DNA of 64,000 bases from Pegea sp. RAD2-039. Taxonomy: Eukaryota > Chordata > Thaliacea > Salpida > Salpidae. Positions 1-13,500 of the stretch are shown here, one piece after another; positions within the stretch are counted from its first letter, which is position 1; each line of letters opens with the position of its first letter. Made by a program: the position numbers and the translations under genes. The DNA lies in NCBI GenBank assembly GCA_034620365.1, contig JAQGEQ010000316.1, positions 310,001 to 374,000 on the forward strand, written 5' to 3'. The notes beneath the pieces were generated by a model, which was given only the letters and a program-made list of their open reading frames with translations, was not told the DNA's origin and made no database searches.

Positions 1-1946
1 GTAACCGACATAAATTTGTCAAAAGAAGCCACCAATGACGTCAATGAAGCTTCTGGTGTTGTGTCCTCTTGGACTACTACAGGAGTAAAAAGTTGCAACG
101 CTCAGGTAGAAAAAAATCTTCGGCGGGAAGTGAAATACTTAAAAGCCGCCAATGAAAGACTTTTGCGCTCTATCCGAGATTTAAATAGTCTGCTGCCTGG
201 TGATGGGTATATCCAGCCTCCACCACTGACCACGTTACCTTCGAAAAGTCCTATAGTCAGTAATGATGCAGTATTTGAAACTGCAGAACCCAAATCACGT
301 GAAAAAAATATAGGTCAGCTTTTAGTGGAGGACAAACTAATAGAAATCCAGGATAAAAAATTACAGCTGATATTTTCTACTTCTGGAGATCTTGAAGATT
401 CTATTCAGCTAGAAGTTTCGGGTGAAGACGTCATTGAATCTGGTTACTATGACAACTCTGAATTAGGGTCCAGCAGAAATGACTTGTCATCTGAAAACGA
501 AGATCTTGCTTTCACAAATAGAAGCCCCGAAAGTCGGAAGCTCTTTTTTCGATTGGCTTCTGTAATCGACGTCGAAGTTTCTGTCGACAACCACCTGGTG
601 GCAGCAGAAACGCTGTGTCACGATGGAGCAGTGAAGTTGTCATCACAAAGCTTGATTTTCGACTCAAAAAGTGTTTTTGCTTCAAAAATTCTTCGTCAGA
701 AAATCAAATTGTTCCCACCTTTACGTACTGCCTACGAAGAGGCTCCAAAGGTCTGCTTTGAAGAAGCAGATGATGAAGATTGGCAGCTGGTGTTGGTGAG
801 TTGACTAGACGTGAAAGACTTGACACCGCTCATTGCCTTAATTCTTTCCAGGGCAATCTAGTGACTGAGGACAGCTCCTTACCGACCCAACAGCCTCCTC
901 AAGTGGTGAGGATAGCTGATGCGGACATCTGCATGCCATCATGCCTTCACAGATTAATGACATCATCACCAATTATTTGTCATTTGCATAGATCTTTTCA
1001 GTTCACATTGTTTTAGGATTATTAGCGATGACGTCATTTTCATTTTGTTTCAATTTTCTCCTCACTGTAGATTTTCGACGAATTTTTGTCTTCTTTATCA
1101 CCGGCCATCTATCGGACTGATACTGACTTAAGTGGAACTGATGACCTGAAAGGGAAAAATCGGCAAGAAATAGGGGGAAAAAAGCAGACTGCATCAGAAG
1201 ATCTTCGGGAATTGAGCACTCGAAGCTTAAGTTCACTTCCTGGTTATCAGACTCCGGAACATTTTTCTGAACTTGATGAAAATATTTATCCAGAATATTC
1301 AGGTTCCAGGGTTTTCAGTTTCTAACATTTTTGATCTAAACGTCGCAATCTTTATAGCGGATTTGCCTTATGACTCTGAACCTTCTGGATTCTCCGAGCG
1401 TGAGATTCCTATCCCAGACGATACTCTTAACTGTATGGGTTACACTCATTTGGAGTCCAACTCCTACATGGACAAATGCTGTATACTTCTGGTAGTTTAT
1501 CTGCATATATCTTAATTTAAAATATGTTCTTAAACTTTGTTAATTTTTAAAAGAAGCAGAATGACACGAAAGTGATGACTGAAGAGTATGAAGAATGTTT
1601 TACACGTCAATTGAAAGAGCGAGTAGGCGATTTTGAATTGCCCCTTGTTAATAAAAGTATGCGAAGAGTTTATCCAAGACGAAGCACTTGCAGGTGTAAA
1701 GGCAAACCTGACTTGCTCAATACCATCTGTTGTTTTCGAAGAAAATGCTCTGACTGGAATTCACGTGAGTTTATCAACTCTTTTTAGCGTTTTCGTTACT
1801 TACAAATTAGGTTTCCAGTTGACTAATCATTTACTGAAAGTTTATTTTTGATATTTTTTCAGAGTTCATCAGATCAATGTGCTCAGCTTGTAAGAGTATT
1901 TGCCCACCTTGTAGCAGCAGAGTGTGGTATTGATGGATATCTTTAA
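1..1946 (+). CDS. Unrecognised coiled-coil protein, 3' part of gene
   Basis: The reading frame is open at base 1, so the 5' end lies outside the window. Exons I can join in phase are 1-795, 852-905, 1071-1302, 1358 to about 1491, about 1560-1605, 1658-1764 and 1863-1946 (TAA at 1944-1946). Introns are 52-165 nt with GT..AG ends. A charged segment with heptad character (KNLRREVKYLKAANERLL) near the start suggests a short coiled coil. Most of the rest is acidic and serine-rich, probably disordered. The C-terminus is compact and helical (QLVRVFAHLVAAECGIDGYL) and looks like a folded tail or binding helix. The step near 1606-1657 needs a 52-nt intron with a weak donor (gtcaat) to keep the frame. 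I do not recognise the family and assign no function. Confidence 0.6.
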
Positions 1947-2781
1947 AAATATTCGTTTCTTTTTGTTTTTACATTTGATTTATTTTTAATTTTAATTAAT
2001 TAATTTTGAGTAAGAATATATTGAGTATTGATGGTGTTAATATCTATAATTTAGTATATATATATGGGTATATATATTTTTAAATAGGGTTATTATATTA
2101 TATCTTTATCGTTTTATTATCTTTTATCTTGAAAAAAATGTTAATAAATTTTTAATGCCAGCTTTTGTAATCCTTGATCAGTTTTATCGGAAGCTAACTT
2201 AAAAGCAATCCGAAATCAAATGTTGAGTATTTTAATTATCAACACAGAAAAGCACTTACTAGAAATTTGTACTTTAATGTTTAAACGGATAAACTGTTGT
2301 TCAAATAGCAGCTGCAAGGTTTCTCAATCTCCTTTTAACGTTCAATTTAAGTGACTGCAAGCACACAGCTAAAACTTTTTAAACCATTTAAATAAATTTA
2401 CACTTTAATATAATACCGCTGTTGTTATGAACCTCAGAAAAAGGTTTGAAGAATATTTATAAGAGTCTCAGCTTATTTGAACGTACTCGTTGATTTTTCG
2501 TTGACAGTTAGAATCAAGTTAAGTTCTCATTTTTTCATCTTAGATCGTAGCTTGAAATATTTTAGATTTTCTTAATTTTGTAAAAGTTTAGGTTTGATTA
2601 TGTAATGAACATTTATAATTACTCTCCTGTTTCTTTTAATTAACTTTTACTTATCCGCGCCAATGTAAGATTATACATTAGACAGCTTATGAATTGCAAG
2701 TTATAATTTACAGACTTTTTTTAAAACCAAGTGTTACAATTATCTTACTTTAGTTAAATCTCTTCTTAGTTTCTTAGATCG
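1947..2781. other. Intergenic, AT-rich
   Basis: Lies between the end of the coiled-coil gene and the signal-peptide start of the 7TM receptor. It contains long A/T runs and a TATATATA stretch near 2055. I see no convincing coding segment or RNA gene. Confidence 0.6.
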
Positions 2782-5700
2782 ATGACAGGCATTTTAAATC
2801 TAATTTTGAGCTGCATCCTCGTAGCTTGTGTAAAAGCCTCTAAAGAAGTCCGAGAAGACTCTTGGATCAGGAGCAATCTTGTATCTTGTCTTCCTTACGA
2901 TTCGTGTCAAGGAAGATGTGCTGATGATGAAATTAGTCACACATTAGATAATAACATTACTCTAGCTTACTTCAATTGTTTTTGTAACGAAAATTGTATG
3001 GTTTTCGGGTAAGCTACATTTTAAAATCATTATTTTATAATATTCAGCAACTTTAGTATAATCTGAAATTTCATCAATTGTGGTCAACTGAAGCGTTATC
3101 ATTTTCTCAGAGACTGTTGTTCAGACTATCACGATGAATGCAACAAACAGAAAGAACTTGAAATTAAAATGCAGCAGCGTACCAAAAGTAAAGTTTCATT
3201 TAACGTACTCAAGAACAAAAACTATTGTTTGTTTTAAATTCTCTACTTGTTTGTATTTACTGTTTGTTCATGTTTGAAACTTTATTTACTATTTGATTGT
3301 ATTACACACATGTTCACGGCAACAGCTTTTGCATAAACTTGAAATGAAATTAGCAATAATTTATCCAAAAATAATCATCTAGAACTGAATTCAAAAGAAA
3401 TGAAGAAACGATTTGACTGCATACATACAAATGACATTTCTGAAGACTATTCTTGGATGGTTTCTACATGCCAAAAAGAATGGTCTTCTGACTACACGAA
3501 ACATCTGTGTGAAACGGTTAGAAATAGATATTAAGAATCCTTCATTTTCGTTAAAACTTAAATTTTACACGTATGTGTAAACGTGTTTTCAAGTTTCGTA
3601 TGAGCGTATTGAAAATTTTCATTATTTTTATATGCTGACAGTTAAGTTGTTTGCCGTTTTTTATTAGCTTTTTATTATTTGTTTATTAGCCGCTTTTTAC
3701 CGTCGAATAAATCTCTCTTAAATTATCATTACAGAAGCTAAATAAAATAACTAGTTAAAGATTGTATCTTCTTTAAACAGCAAAATCAAGTAGACATGAT
3801 AAGCCGGTTACCAGTAACAGATGAAAAAGGATGGACTTACAAGAATGTATTTTGTGCTCGCTGTAATCACGTAACTATCTATCAGTACTGGTCACTATTA
3901 GCTCACTGTCGACGTAGCGCTCCTAAACAGGTAAGAAGCGATATTAGTAAACCATATAATAGTACTGTAAACCATATTATTGAAATTTATTCCCAGGTTT
4001 TATCAGGGGATCCTGTATTGCTGTCTTACTATCTTCGCCATTTTTGTTCAGTTGAAATACAGCAGAAAATGAAAAAAAATTTCAAGATATTCGACGAAAG
4101 CAGTTCTAAAAAAATTCGACGAACTTGTAATCCTGAGCTTATTAGTTCATGTCCTGCTGGATACAAGGATCAAAGTGTGGTGATTCGTTGTAAGAGCTAT
4201 CAAGCTATTGTTATCGCTAAAGGTAGTCTGTGATTTGATTGATTGAAACTTAATGAATAATTGTTTTAACCAGAGAAAGGCAATTATATTATCTTCAAAA
4301 ACTCACATTGTGCCTTGTGTCATGGCTATAGCGGAAGTGACTACAACAGCTCAAAAACCAGTACATTTCCAATTGACGAAGCAAGTTCGTTGAGCTTTTC
4401 TTATTCTATAAATAATTGATTCATTTAGAGGTAAAAAGACTTAAGTTATTGATGGTAATACAATGCTATGTAATAACTTCAAATTCATTTTAGTGTTTAT
4501 TCTAAACCTTTCGATTTGAGCTTCTGAAGTGAAATGTTATATAAACCTTTTTGATTTTAGAAAAGACTTTGCAATGTCCAGTATGGATAAAATCAAAGAA
4601 CTATGATCAATCTTACTGGTTATTAAGTGTTGCTTCGGTTTCTTACAAGCTGCTACCATACTTCAACTACACTTTTAAGACTAGCAAATGGGTTATTTAA
4701 ATTACTTATTTAATTACTTTAAACTTTCTAATCTGACTCAAAAATCTTTGATTTTTAGGTTCCTCCGTCTTTTTCTATCATGATGCAATTTCGTGAAGAG
4801 CATACCGAAGTCATTTATGATGACGAAACAGAATCCAGCTTAATACCAAACATGTCTAACTGTAGCTTCAATGAAGTGTACGATCCTTTAAGTGGAGTTT
4901 GCAGAACTATCTATTGTAGTGAAGGGCTGACTTTTACAAGCGAAGGGTTTGTTTGCAAATTGTTCAGTATTATAGCAGAAGCTTGATTTCATAGTACATT
5001 TGGTAGGTGTGTTAAAGAACCAAAATCTTCGGACACATCTTTTGAAACTGACTTTAGTGAAAATGGATTTGGAACTATTACTGTTCAAATTGAAGTTAAA
5101 GTCCAAGATATTGGCTCAGAGAGTCATGAAGATATGAAAATGTTCTTGATGAGTTTTTTTGAAAATCATTTGAACACAACTATAAAAAATCTTACAGTTG
5201 TTGCAAAAGGTAGCCTAATAATTTTGTTCACTCACTTACAGCCTAGCAAGCAAGTATAAAATGTTCAAAGTACAATAGAAGAAATACTATTTAAGCCAAA
5301 TGGCCTGTAGATTCAAGTTGTGCTAAGCTCATAAGATTTATTATCTCATTTATACAAATTATAAACCAAGTTTTTGTTATAACTCAAAGATAACAAATCC
5401 TTTGGCATAACCTCTAATCTTATTATGTGTAATTATATATAGTTTATATGAAAGGACTATATACAAAAGGTTAATGCTTTGCAGCTGGCAATGGACGACA
5501 ACAGGAGCAGCAGGAAAACGAAGCTGATGATGAATCACATCTTGTATCCATATCCTTTCTACTACTAAAAACAGGATCGTACAACTCCACTAACATAATT
5601 GAAGTTTGTAATATAATAATTGAGATGTAGTTGAGATAGAGACTGTTTGTCGAATCAAATAACTCTGTAATTTATAACAAATAAAACTCGTTCTGTTTAC

Positions 5701-8563
5701 GTTTTTAATTTCGTGTATATTTGAACTAGCTTCTAATTTGTTTCGTGAATTAAAATGTAGCTCATCGAAAGAATATCTGAAACTATTAACTTCGATAAGA
5801 TTGATATTGCTGCCGATGATTTTGGAATTGTTATCTTGGAAACTTCTAGTTCGCCTTATCTGCAATGCAGGTAGGATTTACGTCATCGATTCATCGCTTT
5901 CTCATTTTCTGAGTTTCTAATTTGTAGCAATGGATCGATAAGACAGGTGTATAACAGTTCAGAGTTTGAAATCAAGAAGATGAATGAAGAAAATTATCTT
6001 TACCACATTACCAGCGACAAGATCTACAAATCATCTGACTATCAAGTTTGTTTCTCTCTGTTATCTATCAAAAAAGATGTAAATTTTTTTGTGTAGTTAT
6101 TAGATTGGACGATCGATATCACTTACAAGCCAGCTGAAGTTAAGCAAAAAAATAAGAGCCGAGCTGCTGTTTGTGTCAAGGTGTAAATGTTTCTTAGTAA
6201 AATAAAGTTTAGGTATCTCATTAATTGATTGAAAATACTTAATATTATTTTAAAGAAAAATGCACTAATATTTATACTTTTTTAGTTGGACGAATTTTGT
6301 GCTAACTTTTTAAGTCTAAATTTAAATGAATTTATCATCTTGGAAAACGGCTCAATTTTTATTTTAAATAAGAATTCGACAATACAGAAAAAAGATTATG
6401 TGCTACACCAAGATGGAGCTGCTGTCTGTGTTGACTATTTATTTGAAGGTCGTACTAATACAATTCTGAAACTGACTTTTTAAAAATAGAAAAGTCTTTT
6501 GCACAAATAAGAACTAATAATTTGCCATAGATAAATTGTAAATTTGGAGATTAAAAAGTACTATGTAAAAACTTTGAAACAAATTTTCACAGAGCAAATA
6601 ATTGAAAATAAGGAATTAAGCATGACTGCTTTAGTTATGAGCTGGGTGGTGTTTGTTTTGACACTCATTGCTCTGCTGGTATTAGTCGTAACCTTTATCA
6701 TATATGCTTTTATAAGGTGACTTGATTTATGTTATCTATGTTTTGTTGTTTGTTCTTGACATATTCTGTCCGTCTAAGAAATATTTTGAATTATTAAAAA
6801 AACTTTACTGACAAAAGTGTAAAAATTGTGTAGATGATTGTAAATTTTGTAGCAATAATAACTATAGTCAATTAAATTGACAGTGAATTGCGAACTATTT
6901 CTGGATGTTGTATTATGAACTTGGTAGCAGGTTTATTTACTGCCTTACTCACGTTCACTGTCGGTGCCAATCGAACAGATAATGTCAACAGCTGTATTGG
7001 AATCAGTATTATTCTTCATTATCTCTTTCTAACGACTTTTTTTTGGAATAATGTAATGGCTTACGACGTTTGGCTAACATTTGGCCATGGTAATATTTGT
7101 TTCAAAAAGTTATAATTTCGAGATAATATTCTATTAAAAAACTTTGTTTTTACAAAGGGTTCAACAACACCTTTTCACGATCTCAGCTTCATCATCATTT
7201 TTCGTCAACCTACAAGTCAGCAGTAATGAAAAGAACTCTCCTAAGATATATGACGTATGCCTGGGGAATTCCTGCAGTCATCGTCGGCATTTGCATAGTT
7301 GTTGAGTTCACTTTCGATAACGTTTATTTTGGATACCAACCAAATCTTAGCGGCATAAAATTATGCTGGATTTCGAATCCTTTTGCTAATCTTCTGGCCT
7401 TTGGTCTACCTTTGGCGCTCATTTTATTGCTGAACTCAATTTTCTTCATGATTTCAACGGTATCAATCCGAAAAACGAAGATTAGCGGTCGAATGTCACA
7501 AATGCTGAGTGCTATTAATCATAACTCGAAAAGTGTCAACCATACAGTCTGCAGATTAAAGCAACAAGTCAAGTGAGTAAATTGCTTAAGTTTAAGGTAC
7601 TAGTTTATAAGTGCTAAATTTATTTTATGGTTTATTTTTCAACATTAGTTCTGCATACAAGATTGTCATTTTTTATAGATGAATTTAAAGTTTTTGTATC
7701 AGCAATCTTTTCAATGATCAAACTATAAAAACAAATAGCTCCGACCAATTTATTATCTTCCTATCTCATTTTGCAAAAAATTAAAAAGAGAGCATAGGTT
7801 ATCAAAAAGTGTAGCTTTTTACATATAAGAAAACTTAATACTTGAGAGCTGTTTTTATGGGTACAAATAGGTATTACCATGTAAAAATTTGTTTAAAAAG
7901 TTTTTAGATTTCTTAATAAATGTTTTTTTAAATAGTTTGCTAACTATTAATTTATAGTAAACATGAGGAAACAGTGGATACAGCTGTGAATGTAACGGAG
8001 AAACCAGCAACTGATGCGATACCAAACGAAATATTTGTTCCAAACAAAGTCAGTTGTTCAACGGCACCGTGCACAAAATCAGAAAAAGAAGATATAATAT
8101 CGACAAATTCAAAAAAATATACTCCAAAGTGGTTAATACGGATGAACCTTATGTTATATGTACGACTATCCACTTTGATGGGATTTACTTGGACCTTTGG
8201 TTTTGCTGCAGCTATTGTCGACAACACTGTACTATGGTATATTTTCGAGATATCAGTTCCTTTTCAAGGCATTCTCATTTTTGTCAGTTTTGTTTGCAAG
8301 CCAAGAGTTTATAACTTAGTGAAAAAACGATTGAAAGCGTATAACTCAAAACAAGGTAAGTTCTTTGTTTCATTTTGTAGAAGAAATATTTATGTAAACA
8401 TCATTTTTTCTGTTTACATGAGCTAACACAAAATAATACATTTTAAGATTCCTTAGCAAATAGGCCAAAAGCCATTCCAGAAATGAAGGATTCTAACCAG
8501 AAAGTCCTAAATTCTGATTATACGCAAAAGAAGTTAACAAATAGACAAGGAAGCCAAACTTAA
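2782..8563 (+). CDS. Somatomedin-B domain 7TM receptor (secretin/adhesion/Methuselah-like)
   Basis: Multi-exon receptor. The ATG at 2782 starts a signal peptide (MTGILNLILSCILVACVKAS). Exons 1-2 (2782-3008, 3111 to about 3188) encode a somatomedin-B domain with its cysteine ladder ending in CMVFGDCCSDYHDEC. Several Cys-rich extracellular exons follow (3383-3516, 3781-4222, 4274-4384, 4561-4691, 4759-4946, 4995-5209), then exons between about 5474 and 6480 that probably form the juxtamembrane stalk. TM1 is near 6600-6718. TM2-3 are near 6880-7085 and carry FFWNNVMAYDVWLTF, the family-B/Mth-like TM3 signature. TM4-5 are at about 7150-7573, with WGIP. TM6-7 are in the exon ending near 8354. A hydrophilic tail ends at TAA 8561-8563. 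Role by family: G-protein-coupled cell-surface receptor; ligand unknown. No clear GPS cleavage motif was seen. Intron 3931-3996 is 66 nt, in frame and stopless, so it may sometimes be retained. Confidence 0.82.
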
Positions 8564-8937
8564 CTCCAGCAGCCAAAAGATCTTCTTACTCACTATTAAA
8601 ACTTGAGTTTTGTCGAAGAATAATCAGAATAGCATTTATTATGTTTTATGCTTATTGATTTGTATATTTATATATATTGATATTATGGTTATTTTATGAA
8701 TGCATAAGATTAAATCTTTGCAATTTCAGAAATTGATTCTTATTAATTCTGCTATGTTTTTGAAAAGTTTTATGAAGTATTTTTTAAAGAGTTTTGTATT
8801 ATAGTTTTAGTAATTACCTGTGAATATTTTATTTGGATGTCATATATGTAAGAGTAAATTTAAAATAAGAATGTTTGAGAATAATTAGCTGTGATTTATA
8901 TTCGTTTAACAGTTAGGAGATTAAATAATAATATTTG
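8564..8937. other. 3' flank of the receptor gene
   Basis: AT-rich 3' untranslated or flanking DNA after the receptor stop codon. No open frame of note. Confidence 0.5.
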
Positions 8938-9272
8938 TTTATTTATTACAATAAATGCGAAGGAGGGTGCCTGAAAATAGCACCTCTCGCTAACACACAT
9001 TTTCACAAATAATATATATTACGTTAGAAATAAAGAAAGCAAAAGATGTAACACATGGCATTTTGGTAGTCTTCAGAGCAAATAATAGTGAACAATTACA
9101 TATAATTATAGTAATATTAAGAAAAGGGAAAAATTCACAATTTAGAAATGGCAGTATTTGCAATGTTATAACGGTTCAACTTCTGGTTGAACAACGCGAG
9201 AGATTCTGATATGACAATTTCTGATGGCAGCTGGTTCCATGTAGTAATTGTGCGGTATGAGAAAATATCATT
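8938..9272 (-). mobile_element. LINE 3'-end fragment, copy 1 (5'-truncated)
   Basis: On the minus strand this repeats the 3' end of the LINE at 39052-40110. Shared landmarks are the terminal block read on the plus strand as gcgaaggagggtgcctga, the tctcgctaacacacattttc block, and the ataacggttcaacttctg block that corresponds to the end of ORF2. It is cut off after gtgcggtatgagaaaat. The truncation at the element's 5' side is typical of LINE target-primed insertion. Non-functional. Confidence 0.8.
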
Positions 9273-10535
9273 TATAATTTGTTATTTAGTAATAAAATCA
9301 CAAAATTAAAACCTATCTATAAAGAAGATACTTTATTTTTAGAACAAAAGTAATTTATAGGGTTTCTAAAAATACTTAAAAAAGTAACTTTTTAAAAATA
9401 CTATTCAGCGTTGGCGAAATAATATCTTATTATTTAAAAATTTGAGCTTCAGAGCATGATTATAGATCATACTAATCACAGCTTAATGACACCAGTAAAA
9501 TATATTTACCTACAAGTTTATTTTTCTTATGCTCTTATCTACATTTGATATAATGTAACTCAAATACTAGCAATAGTTTATATAATTAACAACACTTATC
9601 TTAGACTTGCTGATCGACAGCCCCTTTGATTTTTATGCCTTTGTGAGCAATCTTTTCAAATGATAAGACCTACAAATTTTTTTCTAATCTTAAAATCATT
9701 ACTTTTAATTTTTTAAATCAGAAATTTTGTAAGAAATATAAAATTTGTATTTCTAATTAATCGTTAAAATAAAAACTTCGATGAAATTTTATTTTGACTT
9801 AAATACCAGTATTGCACTAGGTACAAATGATTACAAAACTGTTGAAATAATCAAAACTAATTTTTATAAGGCTAAACTAAACATTTAAATCTCTAGAAAA
9901 TTCTTTTAATAATTTCGTAGTTGTAAAAACTTACTTGGCCAATTAAGCTCGATTAGTTTAGTAGTCACTTTTACAGTAAGTAATAACGACAAGACTTGAC
10001 GAAAAAGAATTTAATCAGTTTCCTTAATATTTCACATTTTATAAGATTTTATAGCTTTCATTTTAAATAATTTTTTAAGTTCATCTAAAACATTTATACG
10101 TAAGATTTGAAATAGTTTATATAAATAATAACTTTTAAATAAAATCCGAAAATGTATAGTATTTTTACTTTATAAATTGTCTAGCATTATTTACATATTT
10201 TTGATAAAAATGTTTTACATTTTTATTCCTCCTATAAATATTATTTGCACTAAAATTTATTTTGTTTGATTTAATTCTAGTATTTAACTAGTTGGCTTTA
10301 TCATAAATCTTATGTTGTTTAATTTCTGTCATTAAATTTTACTTTATCAGTAATAACTTTTCTAATAAAGCTCAAAGAGTGAAAAATATGAACTTAATGT
10401 CTTCTTTGTTTACTTATTTTAATTAAGTTTATTTTGAATTACTTGTTTCTCATCACTTTTTTATATATTTTTTCATATGTAGAGCTAAATATAAGAGACT
10501 TAATTTTCTAGGTGAAAATAAGTTAAACAATATTC
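9273..10535. other. Intergenic, AT-rich
   Basis: No gene, RNA or repeat family recognised. Low-complexity A/T DNA upstream of AMFR. The AMFR promoter presumably lies in the last few hundred bases, but I see no distinct element. Confidence 0.5.
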
Positions 10536-13500
10536 ATGCCTTTTATTGAGAGACTTCCTCCACCATATATATCCTTATATTTGATTTGTACACTTATATC
10601 CTTATGTTTGAGTACTTTCTGGTCTCATAGCACCATTACAAGACTTGGGTGCATACCTTCATCAGATATTACTGGTATTGAACCTTCTTATACTGGAAAT
10701 AATAATGAAGTATTTTCTTTTGGAAATGGAAGTGAAACAGATTATGAAAAAGCTTTAAAGTATAAAGAAGAAATGAATATAGAACCAAATGGTATTTCAT
10801 TTATATTTAAAAAAGTTATTATAAATAAAATAGTTTCTTTAATTTATAAACTCATACAATCCACAAAACTAGCTTTAATATGATAAATTATTTATATATA
10901 ATTGACAACTTAGGTATGGCTTATGCATTTATTTTAAGCAGTGTTTTAAATTATGATATCTAATTTTTATTCTTTTACATCAACAATATATAATAATCAT
11001 TCTACAATAAATTCATAGGTTAGGGTTGAACGTAATTGTTTGCTAGATGACATTTTAGTAGATATTATAATATTTTTTCATTTTAATAAACTTTTTTAAA
11101 AGTAATAATTTAATTAAACTGACTCATACATTGTATGTGTGACTTAGTAGTAAAATTCTTACTTGTTTTGATGAGAAACTGAATTTTAAAATATTTTATT
11201 ATGCAGAAATGTTTAATATGAAATTAACTTAAACTTTATACACATAAAATCGTTTATTTTTATGTTGACTTTTGAATTTTGTTTCAAACGCTATCTCAAA
11301 TTATTGTTATCTTGTTTTTTTATAAATTCAGTCCTATATTACATTTTCTATCATTTAAGATTTCATGATGCATAAAGCTATAAAAACATTCAGAATATTG
11401 AATATACTTCTGTGTTATAAAATATTTGATAATTTGTTTACAGCTAAGAAGAAAATGTTGGAATCAAAGCATAGAACAGAGAAAAGTATACCTAACAGTT
11501 TTAATGTTACAGAAGTTTGTAAGTTATTAGTTGCTGGAAAAATTTCTTATTTTCAAGGTTTGTAAAATGATTTAAAATTGCTATTTTTATTTTCTTCTGG
11601 TAAAATATGATTTAGTACTTATTCAATTAATTTTTTAACTTATTATTTTGTATATAATTTTTTCTCATAAACTACAAATGTCTAAATAGATCAAATCTCT
11701 TCTTGTTCATAACAATTATATTTATTTTACTAACTGCTAAATATGGTTTAATACTTTGCATATTACATGTGAAAATGTTTAACTTACAATAAAATCTTAC
11801 AATAAAATTCTAATTTTCAAGTTTACTTTTTCTGATTGTAAGTATAATTTCTAATTATGCAATTGCTTTTGTTTACAGGATTAATGAGTTTAATGTTTGA
11901 TGAAGCATGGTGCTTGCTTCTATTACTTAATTCTGCCTTTTGTGCAAGTATGATGTTTTTTAAGCTCGCCACTTACCTTGTATTCAACGGATTACCTTCT
12001 AACGAAACTAGGCAAATCAAAGTATAACTAGTTGGGATTTTTTCAATTCTATGCTTAAATAACTACTTAAAGAATTTTATTTAGTGCTATTATTCATCTA
12101 TTATCTTGACTTTTTAATGATTCTATTTTGTCTCCCAGGATAGATATATAAATTTTCTATTTTACAAACATTTTTTTGTGTTTGGGGTGATGGATGTTAA
12201 ATCAAGCAGTGAGCTTTTAATTTGGTTTACTTGGTTATCTTTTCTCATTGTTCTATTATTGCTGGCCAAAGTATCTGAAAACCGGCTAGAAATGTTCACT
12301 TTTACTCTTAATGTACCTCTTAAGGACCATTTAAAAGTAAGCTAAAGAAATTAGTTTCAATAAAAAAGTATTATTTCTTATATCATTAGGTTTGTTGTCT
12401 TCTAATGATGATTGAAGTCTGTTGTATTGCTCTTGCTGTCAGCTGGGTAGTAAATTGGTCGTCAATTCCAATGTTTCCAAATATTTCTTTAAATATTCAC
12501 GCCCTTATTTTTATGTTTACCGAATGTTTGATCGCTTTTCTTCAAGCTTTGCGTGTACTCTTCCGGTAATTACTTTTACTTCTTCTTTTCAAGATTGATA
12601 ATTGATGTTGTGTAGCTACGCAATCCATCTATGGGATGCACGACGTAGTGAAGTTTGGGAAGAGAAGGACACCATCCTGTATCATGGTGATATGTGGATG
12701 GAAGTGATTGTCCTGGCCATCAAGCTCTTTCATTATTTCCACATGTTGTTGTGTGGTAGTGTTTGGTTGACCATGGCTAGTCTGGTCAGCTGTATACGGG
12801 TCAGTTTACTTATTTCATTTTTAGTCAGTTTTGATTTGTAATAAATAGAATGTCCCTTGCTTCTTCCTACTCTCTAACATCTTTTTTCTTGTCAAAGCTT
12901 CGAGATATCATCAACAGACTCCACGAACGATATCAGAATTATAAGAAATACCGACAAGTCGTTACTAATATGGAATCGCGTTTTCCTGAAGCCAGTAGCG
13001 AGAAACTTGCTGAAAATGGTGAATTGTTCTTTTAGAAATCACTTCAACAAATTGTTTGTTTTGAAGAGGATGAATGCGCTATTTGTCGAGACCCAATGGA
13101 GTCAGCTCGCATATTGCCATGTGGTCATCTTTACCATTCTTCTTGCTTGCGATCTTGGTTAGAACGGGACTTTTCCTGTCCGTCTTGCAGGTATCATTCA
13201 TTTTCTATTTTGTCATCAATTTTGTGTCTGTCTCGGACCTACTTTCAACAGCTGCAGATACTCAAAAGTCCGAATCATCTTTTTTTAATATCTTCAGTAA
13301 TTTTCTAATTGTTTTTTGTCATCTTTATTTGATCCTCATCTGTTTAGTATATTTGCAGACTGCGACTGGGGAGAGAAAATAACAATGAAGAACAAACACC
13401 CGCCCCAACCTCAGACACAAGTAGGTGATCTACACGGGGTTCCATCTTGACTTCATTTGTAACTTGTCAGCACCAAACATGAGGCACAACACAACAGCTG

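Noticed and set aside
1606-1657. Apparent frameshift, or a 22-37-nt micro-intron, in the first gene
   Set aside because: A 52-nt GT..AG intron with the right length modulo three restores the frame and fits the intron sizes seen elsewhere.
4381-4386. GC-AG donor (GCAAGT) in the receptor gene
   Set aside because: A normal GT donor four bases on (gttcgt at 4385) keeps the phase with the next exon, so a rare donor is not needed.
13033-13035. In-frame TAG in AMFR suggesting a pseudogene
   Set aside because: It lies within a 48-nt GT..AG intron, and the spliced product matches the family exactly at the RING entry.
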